The notes below the pieces were generated by a model. That model was not told the origin of the DNA and made no database searches. It saw only the letters and a program-made list of their open reading frames with translations. The position numbers were made by a program, and so were the translations under genes. Shown piece by piece: positions 49,953 through 58,237 of a DNA stretch of 64,000 nucleotides. The DNA lies in the NCBI GenBank assembly GCA_017983695.1, contig JAGOAX010000008.1, forward strand, positions 1 through 64,000, given 5' to 3'. Position 1 is the first letter of the stretch. Each line of letters opens with the position of its first letter. The DNA comes from Ferruginibacter sp. (GTDB taxonomy: Bacteria; Bacteroidota; Bacteroidia; Chitinophagales; Chitinophagaceae).

Positions 49953-52507
49953 TGCAATAGTTCATCAACTTTTTTAAAGGAATAGCCTTTTTGTTTTAGC
50001 GCCTTTATCAAATCATTCAGCTTATAATAAAATTTATCTGTACGCTTTGCATCAGTGCCAATATGTAATAAAAGAATAAAACCGTTTAACCCCTTACTTT
50101 CTTCAAGCTGCAGTATAGAGTTATAAATTTCATCAGTGGTTCTGTAATTCTTCATGCCGGGAGTGGTATAGTCTGCATTGCTTTTTGTACCAGCTGTAAA
50201 ATTGATCAGTTGCAGGTTCATTCCCTTTGTCCATGCAGCAATAGAATCGTTATACCATTCGTAAGGTGGTAAAAAATATTTTCCATGGCTGATACCCAGT
50301 TTTTTCATGGCCGCATAATTCAATTTTAAATCGTTGGTAAACTCCTGCCTGGTTACAAGTAAACTATCTCTTTTAGTCCAATCGACATACAGTAAATGTT
50401 TGTTGGAATGTGGGCCCAGGTAATGGTCATCTTTTTTTAGCTGTGTAATTATTTTTTTAAAAGCAGTGTTGTTATAAAAATCCCCCGTAAAAAAGAAAGA
50501 GGCCTTTATTTTTTGTTGCAATAATGTTTTTGCAATCAAATCTCCGCCATCGGCAAACTCATGGCCCGTAAAAACAAGCGCCATATTTTTTTGCAGTGTA
50601 TCGCCCCGAACAATAGCTCCATGATTATAACTGTAGTTTTTATCCCGCCGTGAAATTGTACTATTCTCTTTTGCTGCCAGTAAATAAATTAATGATGCCG
50701 TACCATCCATTGTAGGTTCGTTGGTACTGTAATCTCCATAATCATCGTGGTACACCACCAGATCACTTTGAAAAGCCGCATATTCATCCGGCTGGTATAA
50801 AGTAATACCAATTAAACTTTTATAGATGCTGCCATACACCGGACCATCTACAAGGCCGCCATCAATGGGATAATTTTCAAGATGGGTAAATGCGGAATGA
50901 GGGTCTTGCGGATTGTCGCCGTTTTGCGGTAACCCATACACAAAACTGGTACCCCATGGGTTGCAACCCAATAACCAGTCGAAGTTCGCCTGTTCCAGTT
51001 CTTCAAAACTATTATCCTTGCTTAAAGTGCGGTACCAATAACATTGTGTGGCAAATGATGTGGTTAAATTATTGCTGCACCATATAAAGGGCACACCACG
51101 ATAAAAAGCATTCCCGCTGGCTTTCCTCCATACTTTTTGTATGCCTTGTTTGTAATAATTTAATACAGTATCGGCATAGCTCCCGAAACTGGCAACAAAA
51201 TTTTTATCATACCTTTTTCCCGGGGCAAACTGTTTGCTTTGTATTGCTTTTATCAATTCATAATGCCCGAGGTTGATAAACGGATACCATTGATAATGTT
51301 TTGCTGTATCTGTTCCTAACCAGGGTGTGATATTTTCTTTTTTTGCATACGCCAGTGCCTGCACCATATAATAACCATTATCTGCAGCGCCGGAAGAATG
51401 ATTCACCATGTCATGTATTGCAGTTGATGCCAGCTCCATATCATCCGTCCAGTTTTCTTCTGCATAAATGTAGGGCGACCGTACCGATGCGGTTTGGGTA
51501 ACACCTGGTTTCTTCAACGCATAATTATAAGCATTGAATGCTTTGTCATAATACCCATGTCTTTTATCATGCTTCCTGAATAAACTATCTGTTTGATACA
51601 GTTCGTGTGCTAATGCATATACACTTGCAAATTTTGCTGCGGTAGAACTGGTGCCGGTAGTATTATTCATAAACTTTCCCCGCTGCTGTGGTTCGCCACT
51701 TAAAAAATATACCGGCCGCTCAAATCCTTTACCATAAAAGCTGTCTTCTTTTGGAATACGCATACCCATATGATCCCTATCATCGCCCAGTTGATTGAAC
51801 ATGATATTTTCTGACGGATTCATTTTTAATAACCAGTCAATACCCCAACGGGCTTCATCAAGCACATCGGGTAAACTATTTTTTCCATCCAAACCGTTGG
51901 CCAGTTTTTCATCTGTAAACACAAGTGGAAAATCACGATAGGCCATCAACAAATGATAGGTTGCATTGGCAGATGTAGAAGCGTACTGTAAATAATCGCT
52001 GGCGTCGTGCCAGCCGCCGCTTACATCAATATGTGTGCTGTCGGGCATCGGTCCATATAAAGTGTAGCCATCATGCTTATGGCAGCTGTCTTTTAAAAAA
52101 GGATTGAAACCACTACGCTGCTGCCGCATATAACGCAAACAAAAATCTGCCGTGCCTTTGTATACATTGTCATCTATTTTAAATACCGGAGAGTGTATGC
52201 CACCAGCAACAATATAGTAAGTACCCGGTTTCGAAAATTCAGAAAAAGATAATCGTTGTGTTTGTGCAAAAGGGCCATAACTACCAAAAGCTTTACCGGC
52301 ATTCTTTTTAAAAACTGTTTTTTTTGTTGCAGCGTCTGCAATATAAAATTCTTTAACCGGCGCATTCTGCCTGCTGCACCATATGGCTGTTTTTATGCTT
52401 CGGGTTGTATAGCCTAATAAATTTATCCTGATTACCTGCTGTTGTGCCGATGCCGCTTTAAGTTGCAGTATAAAAAAAAGGCAGTACAGTATTTTCTTTA
52501 TTGGCAT
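49949..52507 (-). CDS. Glycoside hydrolase family 9 with C-terminal deacetylase-like domain
   Basis: The 852-residue secreted protein has a signal peptide (to about residue 22), an N-terminal Ig-like cellulase domain (about 23-112), a GH9 (alpha/alpha)6 domain (about 115-615) with GGWHDASDY (Asp168, Asp171 as nucleophile/base region) and NEPTMDGTASL (catalytic Glu), and a NodB-like domain (about 640-852). The NodB part keeps Asp653 in EFADGG and His700/His704 in PHSNKHLLY, but the usual first Asp of the TFDDG motif is Ala. It probably attacks beta-glucan or a related polymer outside the cytoplasm. It overlaps the 3' end of the convergent gene by 4 bases. Confidence 0.9.
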   Translation of the reverse strand: MPIKKILYCLFFILQLKAASAQQQVIRINLLGYTTRSIKTAIWCSRQNAPVKEFYIADAATKKTVFKKNAGKAFGSYGPFAQTQRLSFSEFSKPGTYYIVAGGIHSPVFKIDDNVYKGTADFCLRYMRQQRSGFNPFLKDSCHKHDGYTLYGPMPDSTHIDVSGGWHDASDYLQYASTSANATYHLLMAYRDFPLVFTDEKLANGLDGKNSLPDVLDEARWGIDWLLKMNPSENIMFNQLGDDRDHMGMRIPKEDSFYGKGFERPVYFLSGEPQQRGKFMNNTTGTSSTAAKFASVYALAHELYQTDSLFRKHDKRHGYYDKAFNAYNYALKKPGVTQTASVRSPYIYAEENWTDDMELASTAIHDMVNHSSGAADNGYYMVQALAYAKKENITPWLGTDTAKHYQWYPFINLGHYELIKAIQSKQFAPGKRYDKNFVASFGSYADTVLNYYKQGIQKVWRKASGNAFYRGVPFIWCSNNLTTSFATQCYWYRTLSKDNSFEELEQANFDWLLGCNPWGTSFVYGLPQNGDNPQDPHSAFTHLENYPIDGGLVDGPVYGSIYKSLIGITLYQPDEYAAFQSDLVVYHDDYGDYSTNEPTMDGTASLIYLLAAKENSTISRRDKNYSYNHGAIVRGDTLQKNMALVFTGHEFADGGDLIAKTLLQQKIKASFFFTGDFYNNTAFKKIITQLKKDDHYLGPHSNKHLLYVDWTKRDSLLVTRQEFTNDLKLNYAAMKKLGISHGKYFLPPYEWYNDSIAAWTKGMNLQLINFTAGTKSNADYTTPGMKNYRTTDEIYNSILQLEESKGLNGFILLLHIGTDAKRTDKFYYKLNDLIKALKQKGYSFKKVDELLH

Positions 52508-52586
52508 AAATAATTTTGAACAATGAATTTACAACAAACAATACTATAGTTTTTATAAGTAATTTTATTGCTCAATATTTACAAAG

Positions 52587-53468
52587 ATGAGAATTGTTCC
52601 GGGAGAAATAAAAACAGGCGAATTGCATAGTTTTCTTTTAGGTGCTGTTGCGCCAAGGCCCATTTGCTTTGCAAGTACACTTGATAAGGATGGTAACCCC
52701 AATTTATCGCCATTTAGTTTTTTTAATGTGTTTGGCAGTAATCCCACAACACTTGTTTTTTCTCCATCGAGAAAAGTACGTGACAATACACTTAAACATA
52801 CTTTGCTGAATATTTACGACACCAAAGAAGTTGTGATTAATGTAGTGAACTATGCTATGGTACAGCAGATGAGCCTCAGCAGCTGTGAATATCCAAAAGG
52901 CATTGATGAGTTTGTTAAATCAGGTTTTACAAAATTACCTTCAGAAAAAGTAAAAGCCTTTCGTGTAGCTGAAAGCCCCGTGCAACTGGAATGTAAAGTG
53001 AGGGATATTATTGAAACAGGTACGGAAGGTGGTGCCGGCAATCTTATTATTTGCGAAGTATTGGTGATGCACATCAACGATAATATCTTAAGCGAAAAAA
53101 ATCAGATCGATCCGCATAAAATTGACCTGGTAGCCCGTATGGGTGGCGATTTTTATTGCCGTGCCAGCGGCGCTGCCGTGTTTGAAGTAGCTAAACCCAA
53201 TACACAACTGGGTATTGGTGTAGATGCTTTGCCCGAAAGCATACGTAACAGTAATATACTTACCGGTAATAATTTAGGGCAGCTGGCCAATGTAAACGAA
53301 CAGCCTTTTGTAGATGCAACATTTAATGATGATAAACTGAAAAATATTATCCAGTATTTTTCCATTAACCCCGATGAGATGGATAAAGAGCTGCACAGGT
53401 ATGCCAAAGAATTATTAGATGCAGGCAAGGTAAATGAGGCCTGGCAAGTGTTGCTGGCAGATGTATAG
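52587..53468 (+). CDS. Flavin reductase family protein (FMN-binding split barrel)
   Basis: The 293-residue protein has the flavin reductase-like domain (about 15-210) with LGAVAPRPICFASTLDKDG and NLSPFSFFNVFGSNPTTLVF, and a helical C-terminal extension ending in YAKELLDAGKVNEAWQVLL. FMN-binding split barrel proteins reduce flavins with NAD(P)H or act as oxidoreductases on unknown substrates. A related C-terminal relic is found at 58135-58203. A possible promoter box, TAATTTTG, is at 52511-52518. Confidence 0.88.
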   Translation: MRIVPGEIKTGELHSFLLGAVAPRPICFASTLDKDGNPNLSPFSFFNVFGSNPTTLVFSPSRKVRDNTLKHTLLNIYDTKEVVINVVNYAMVQQMSLSSCEYPKGIDEFVKSGFTKLPSEKVKAFRVAESPVQLECKVRDIIETGTEGGAGNLIICEVLVMHINDNILSEKNQIDPHKIDLVARMGGDFYCRASGAAVFEVAKPNTQLGIGVDALPESIRNSNILTGNNLGQLANVNEQPFVDATFNDDKLKNIIQYFSINPDEMDKELHRYAKELLDAGKVNEAWQVLLADV

Positions 53469-53510
53469 GTATCCATACGGCTTGGAGCTGTAAAGACACC
53501 TGATCGTTTT

Positions 53511-54257
53511 TTATTTTAACCCCAACCTTGCCATCAACATTTCCTTTTTGGCCTTGCTAACCGAAAGTTTCTCTCCGTTTTTTAAAACAACATTGCATCC
53601 ATCTGTACGCAGGAATTGAGATATGTAAGAAACATTTACCACCGTAGAATGATGGATCCTTTGGAACATCTCTGGAGAAAGAAGTTCCTCTACATCACCA
53701 AGTGTTCTGGATATAAGCATAGCTTTTTTTCCTTCAATAAAAATTTTTGTATATGCTCCTTCGGCCGTACAATAAATAATTGATGATATATCCACAAATT
53801 CATAACCCTCACGTTGAGGTAATGCAATCTTTTGTTCGGCAGAGGTCTGTCGCATATTCCGCAACAGGTTACTGATATGCTGCACACTGCTGCCTTCGTC
53901 CATTTTCTTTTCTACTTTTTGAACTGCGGCTTTCAGGTCATTGGCATCAATTGGCTTTAATAAATAATCTACGGCACTTATGCGGAATGCCTTTGCTGCA
54001 AACTCATCATGTGCTGTGGTAAAGATGATGGAGAAATTTATTTCACCTAAAATCTCCAGCATTTCAAAACCATTCATCCAGGGCATTTCAACATCCAAAA
54101 AAACCAGATCAGGATTTAATTTCTTAATGGCCATCATCCCTTCTTTGGCCGATGAACAGGCTTCTACTACTTCAATAGATGAGCAATGCTTTTGCAGGTC
54201 ACTTAATAATGCCTTTATACAATGTTGTTCATCATCAATAATAATAGATCTTATCAT
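53511..54257 (-). CDS. LytTR-type response regulator
   Basis: The 248-residue protein has a receiver domain (about 1-120) with the acidic pair IIDDE, phospho-acceptor Asp55 in LVFLDVEMPW, the TTAHDEFA switch and the VDYLLKPI lysine, and a LytTR DNA-binding domain (about 140-248) with RIHHSTVVNVSYI and LKNGEKLSVSK. It receives phosphate from one or both histidine kinases upstream and would regulate genes by binding direct repeats. Its start overlaps the preceding kinase by 4 bases. Confidence 0.95.
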   Translation of the reverse strand: MIRSIIIDDEQHCIKALLSDLQKHCSSIEVVEACSSAKEGMMAIKKLNPDLVFLDVEMPWMNGFEMLEILGEINFSIIFTTAHDEFAAKAFRISAVDYLLKPIDANDLKAAVQKVEKKMDEGSSVQHISNLLRNMRQTSAEQKIALPQREGYEFVDISSIIYCTAEGAYTKIFIEGKKAMLISRTLGDVEELLSPEMFQRIHHSTVVNVSYISQFLRTDGCNVVLKNGEKLSVSKAKKEMLMARLGLK

Positions 54258-55381
54258 GATAGTTCTTCTTTGATTTTAATAATAACCGCTGTTCCCATTG
54301 CTGTTCCATTTTCATTTTTTTTATCAATAATCTCCAGTTCTGCCTGCCGTTGCTGCAACAGGTTATTCAATTCCAGTCTTGATTGTGTAAGGTTAACCCC
54401 TTTTGATTGGTGAGTAAGGCCACTATCCGATTTATTTTGTCGAGATGCTTCTCTGCCAATACCGTCATCATCAATAACGATTTCTATAATGCCATCCCTA
54501 CGTGATACATTCAGTGAAACATTGCCGCCGGTATTGCGGGGCACAATGCCATGCCAGATGGCATTTTCAATAAAGGGTTGAATAATGAGTGCAGGAATCT
54601 GTATCGATTTCAAATCGATATTTTCATCAACATGCACTGCGTAAGTAAACTTTGTATCAAACCGCATGGCTTCTAACTGCAGGTATAATTTACAAGTTTC
54701 AATTTCATCATTCAAGCTGATCTCTTTTCTATCTGCATTGTTTAACAAAGTACGGATAAGCTTTGAAAAGGTAGTAAGATAAGTAACCGATTTTTCATTT
54801 TCATTCTGTTGTATTAATGATTTAATTGAATTCATACAATTGAAAATAAAATGGGGATTCATTTGGGCACGAAGTGCTTTGGCTTCCAGTTCAACTGCCT
54901 GAAGTTTAAGTGCGGCTTTTTCCTTCTCCTGTTTTTTATTACGCTGTTGGTTTTGATAGAAAAAATATATAATGTTCCATAACATTAGCAAAAAAGTTCC
55001 GTTCATTACAGTCTCAAAAATCATAAATACATTTTCAGACATAGGATTTCTATTCCATACGTAAATAATCAATTCTATATTTCGATTACGTGCAAAAATT
55101 CCAACAAAGGCACCAAAAAATACAGTTAGAATAGAAATTGGCAAGATCAATTTCCAAAAGGATTTTTGTGCTAGTTCCCACTTCTTGATATAAAAGCGCA
55201 CCAGATGGCTAAACAAAATCCCTGATATCATTATCTGAACTAAATATCTAATATTACCAGGAAACTCTCTTTTAAAATCTGCCCCATAAGAAATACCTAT
55301 AAATGATATTACTCCAAGAGAAAACCATCCCCAAAGCTGGCACTTCCAATACAGTGATATTTTTAAAAGGTTTCGTTTCAT
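54254..55381 (-). CDS. LytS-like sensor histidine kinase 2
   Basis: The 375-residue protein has four N-terminal membrane helices (about residues 15-140), a coiled linker rich in Lys/Glu, and a His_kinase/HATPase pair. The phospho-acceptor is His177 in QMNPHFIFN. ATP-binding motifs are PALIIQPFIENAIWHGI, VIDDDGIGRE and KGVNLTQSRL. It overlaps its neighbours by 4 bases on both sides. Its C-terminal 200 residues are nearly identical to those of kinase 1, while the membrane part differs. Confidence 0.93.
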   Translation of the reverse strand: MKRNLLKISLYWKCQLWGWFSLGVISFIGISYGADFKREFPGNIRYLVQIMISGILFSHLVRFYIKKWELAQKSFWKLILPISILTVFFGAFVGIFARNRNIELIIYVWNRNPMSENVFMIFETVMNGTFLLMLWNIIYFFYQNQQRNKKQEKEKAALKLQAVELEAKALRAQMNPHFIFNCMNSIKSLIQQNENEKSVTYLTTFSKLIRTLLNNADRKEISLNDEIETCKLYLQLEAMRFDTKFTYAVHVDENIDLKSIQIPALIIQPFIENAIWHGIVPRNTGGNVSLNVSRRDGIIEIVIDDDGIGREASRQNKSDSGLTHQSKGVNLTQSRLELNNLLQQRQAELEIIDKKNENGTAMGTAVIIKIKEELS

Positions 55382-56499
55382 TCTGATTCTTTGAAACTTA
55401 AAATTACAGTCGTTCCTGTTGCTAATCCATGCTCATCTTTCTTATCAATAATCTCCAGTTCTGCCTGCCGTTGCTGCAACAGATTATTAAGCTCCAGCCT
55501 TGTTTGTGTAAGGTTCACTCCCTTGGATTGATGGGCAAGGCCGCTGGCAGATTTATTTTGTTGTGAGGCTTCTCTGCCAATGCCATCATCATCAATAACA
55601 ACTTGTATAACTCCATCTTTACGCAACACATTCAGTGAAACTTTACCACCGGTATTGCGTGGCACAATGCCGTGCCAGATAGCATTTTCAATAAATGGTT
55701 GAATAATGAGTGCCGGTACCTGTATGGATTTCAGGTCAATCGTTTCATAAATTAATACTGCATAAGAAAACTTGGTATCAAAGCGCATGGCTTCCAGTTG
55801 CAGATAAAGTTTGCAGGTCTCTATTTCATCATAGAGGCTGATCTCTTTTTTATCTGCACTGTTGAAGAGGTTACGAATCAGTTTTGAAAATGTGGTGAGA
55901 TAAGAAACAGACTTTTCTTCATCATGCTGCTGTATCAGTGATTTAATGGAATTTAAACAGTTGAAAATAAAATGCGGATTCATTTGGGCACGAAGGGCTT
56001 TGGCCTCAAGTTCAAGTAGCTCTATTTTCATATCCGCACTTTTTTGAATTTCACTTTTTAAATTTTTTACGTACTTATAAAGAAAGTAAATAAGATTCCA
56101 GATAAATAAAAGTGTAAAAGTGTATGGTAACCCTATAATAAAACCATGTATCAATTTAGGGTTTTTATATAATATTTCAAATATTCCAAAGCCGGGATTA
56201 TTTAAATAATTTATTCCAGTAAGAAAAATTAAAAGGATACCAAAAGGTATAGTTATTAAAAGCAAAAAAATAAATTGGCTCCACAGGGATTTTTCTATAA
56301 TTCTCCATTTTACTATTTTCATTTTCATTAAATGAGTACTCAAAACACCTAAGATGAATCCTTTGAAAGCTGTAAGCAAATCATTGGCAGAAAAGCCGTT
56401 GAAATAAAAGGGTATAAAAAACATCCATGATATAGAATACAATCCCCATCCAAAAATTTGGCACTTCCAATACAATGATATTTTTCTAAAAAAAGGCAT
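55378..56499 (-). CDS. LytS-like sensor histidine kinase 1
   Basis: The 373-residue protein has the same layout: four membrane helices (about 10-142), linker, His176 in QMNPHFIFNCLNS, and the ATPase region with PFIENAIWHGI, VIDDDGIGRE and GLAHQSKGVNL. Both kinases begin with a shared SLYWKCQ-GW segment. It is first in the three-gene operon. The extracytoplasmic loops differ from those of kinase 2, so the two may sense different signals or form a heterodimer. Confidence 0.93.
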   Translation of the reverse strand: MPFFRKISLYWKCQIFGWGLYSISWMFFIPFYFNGFSANDLLTAFKGFILGVLSTHLMKMKIVKWRIIEKSLWSQFIFLLLITIPFGILLIFLTGINYLNNPGFGIFEILYKNPKLIHGFIIGLPYTFTLLFIWNLIYFLYKYVKNLKSEIQKSADMKIELLELEAKALRAQMNPHFIFNCLNSIKSLIQQHDEEKSVSYLTTFSKLIRNLFNSADKKEISLYDEIETCKLYLQLEAMRFDTKFSYAVLIYETIDLKSIQVPALIIQPFIENAIWHGIVPRNTGGKVSLNVLRKDGVIQVVIDDDGIGREASQQNKSASGLAHQSKGVNLTQTRLELNNLLQQRQAELEIIDKKDEHGLATGTTVILSFKESE

Positions 56500-56846
56500 T
56501 AGTATATAAATAGCTTAATTTCTTAAAGTTATTACCTTATACCACTATTTCATAGCTCTCTTTGGCCTTTCATTCATTTGCATTGGTAACTGGCGTGATT
56601 TCCATCATAACCTGACTGCATTCGAAAAAAAGGAACCTTATTTATTGGCAAATTACTTTGCAGCAGGTCGTTTTAAGTTGAAATTTCCCATTTTTCGTTA
56701 ATGTCTTTTAACATCTTGCCTTGTCATTTTTAAAATCACCAACTCATAAAAGCCAACTGCTAATTGCTGCTATGGATACAGCCATGTTGATAATAGTTTA
56801 GCAGAAGTAAACCCAATTAACCATAAACTTCAAAACCGTTTTTAAC
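56500..56846. other. Divergent intergenic region upstream of kinase 1 and the secreted pair
   Basis: The 347 bases contain no gene that I can support on either strand. Promoters for the kinase operon (minus) and for the secreted protein pair (plus) should lie here, but no exact TAnnTTTG box is in a suitable place. LytTR regulators usually bind imperfect direct repeats; none is obvious by eye. Confidence 0.45.
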
Positions 56847-57185
56847 ATGAAAGTAATTATAGGTTTCATCTTTTTAATAAATGCTGCTCATTTATCCGCA
56901 CAAACAGATTCGGTAAATGGTAAAAGTCTTCACTATATCATTCACCTAACCACCATGAACGATAATATACTGAAAGGTTTATTGCTGGAGGTAAAAGATA
57001 CTTCTATACTCATATACCCCGGGAAATTTAAAGAATGGAAAAAAGGCATAAAGTATAAGTCTGTTGAGTTTGGCTATTCCAATATCCGGGAACTGGCACT
57101 AAAAAGAAAAAATCATTCCAGAAAAAAATATTACATCGATGGCAGCAGATTATTATTTAATGAACTTAAAAAATCAACAAAATGA
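56847..57185 (+). CDS. Small secreted protein of unknown function
   Basis: The 112-residue protein has a signal peptide (cleavage near residue 18, LSAQ). The mature part is beta-rich, with ILKGLLLEVKDTSILIYPG resembling a small barrel strand pattern, and a basic C-terminal end. I do not recognise a family. It overlaps the next gene by 4 bases (ATGA), so the two are coupled, and it reads divergently from the LytS/LytTR operon, which may regulate it. Confidence 0.65.
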   Translation: MKVIIGFIFLINAAHLSAQTDSVNGKSLHYIIHLTTMNDNILKGLLLEVKDTSILIYPGKFKEWKKGIKYKSVEFGYSNIRELALKRKNHSRKKYYIDGSRLLFNELKKSTK

Positions 57186-58090
57186 AACATGTAATCATTA
57201 TACTCGCCCGTTTCAGATCATTTTATCTTTTAGCATTAGTCCCTTTTGTAACCCTGCAAACAGTGGCACAAAATACTTTTGACAATTCCAGTCAACCACA
57301 ACGTCGGCTGAATTTTATGGTCTCCCCCAAACAAAAAAAGTTTGACCAGGCGCCGTTTAGTTTTCAGTTACAGGCAAAACTAATGCGTAAATATCATAAA
57401 GCTGATTTTTATGTCATCATCGTCTCTTCGTCAAAAGAGATGGTTAAAAAAATTACCCATATCCTGGAAAGGAAAAATGCCCTGATCGGCAATATCTGGT
57501 TCGACAGCCATGGCCATTACCAGCGTCGTAGATCGCTTTTCGAAATTGGTGAAGAAGAATTTAATTATAAAACCATCCGGGACAGTGCCCTTACCGTTCA
57601 TCTGAAAAAGCTATCCGCTTATTGTGATACGAATACTAATGTTGGGATTGGCTCTTGTTACGGTGGCGCTACTTACACACTGCCTGCTGTAGAAACTTTT
57701 CCGGCACAAAGGATGAATGGTGATTCATTAATGATTGGCACAAGTAAGTTGTTCAGCAATGCTACGGTGTATGCCTGCGAAAGTTTTGTAATGACCGGCG
57801 TGGGAATTATGAATGCTAATTATGCCTTAGCCGGAATGCCCGGCAGGAAGAAATTTAAAGACCCCATTTATGCTCCTGTATGGGAAAAACTTGGAGAATG
57901 GAATTGTTACTCTGGTAAAAATGGTGAATTTAAAAAACCGGTAACAGTTAGCCTGCACCATGATGGAAGAATTTCTTACAAGCAAAGAAATTATTTATCC
58001 TTTTCAAAAAACAAGAAGAAACTTGAAAAAAAAATTCAAAAATTCAAAAGAGGAAATTATAATTTAGCCAATTTGTATCAAGCTATGTAA
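57182..58090 (+). CDS. Secreted protein with caspase-like His-Gly/Cys dyad
   Basis: The 302-residue protein has a signal peptide-like start (hydrophobic residues 13-29, then VAQ). A hydrophobic strand leads to NIWFDSHGHYQ (His110-Gly111), and a second strand leads to VGIGSCYGGATY (Cys159). A strand ending in His-Gly and another ending in x-Cys, 49 residues apart, is the active-site layout of clan CD cysteine peptidases (caspases, C11/C25 types). The C-terminus is very basic. I recognise no named family; the peptidase idea rests on the motif pattern and would be refuted if the fold differs. Translationally coupled to the small secreted protein upstream. Confidence 0.6.
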   Translation: MKHVIIILARFRSFYLLALVPFVTLQTVAQNTFDNSSQPQRRLNFMVSPKQKKFDQAPFSFQLQAKLMRKYHKADFYVIIVSSSKEMVKKITHILERKNALIGNIWFDSHGHYQRRRSLFEIGEEEFNYKTIRDSALTVHLKKLSAYCDTNTNVGIGSCYGGATYTLPAVETFPAQRMNGDSLMIGTSKLFSNATVYACESFVMTGVGIMNANYALAGMPGRKKFKDPIYAPVWEKLGEWNCYSGKNGEFKKPVTVSLHHDGRISYKQRNYLSFSKNKKKLEKKIQKFKRGNYNLANLYQAM

Positions 58091-58134
58091 TTTTTTTTAA
58101 TAAAAAACCCCTCTTCTAATATATTACTTAGTCC

Positions 58135-58203
58135 TATGCAAAAGAACTACTGGATAACGGCAAAGTGCAACAGGCCTGGCAGGTACTATTAGCTTTAAAC
58201 TAA
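58135..58203 (+). pseudogene. C-terminal relic of a flavin reductase gene
   Basis: This 22-codon stretch plus TAA reads YAKELLDNGKVQQAWQVLL and two more residues. It matches the C-terminus of the flavin reductase at 52587-53468 at 17 of 22 positions. A TAG lies two codons upstream, and no other part of the gene remains. Most codon differences are silent third-base changes, so it descends from a diverged homologue that was once under selection, not from a recent copy. Confidence 0.8.
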
Positions 58204-58209
58204 TTTGTT

Positions 58210-58217
58210 TACATTTG
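58210..58217 (+). promoter_or_regulatory. Bacteroidota -7 promoter element TACATTTG
   Basis: Exact TAnnTTTG match 20 bases before ATG 58238. Since it lies downstream of the alternative start at 58205, it supports 58238 as the true start. Confidence 0.6.
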
Positions 58218-58237
58218 TTTTGCATCAAACCCGGGAC

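Noticed and set aside
58135..58203. A short independent gene
   Set aside because: No start codon or complete domain; the sequence is just the end of a flavin reductase with a stop codon directly upstream.
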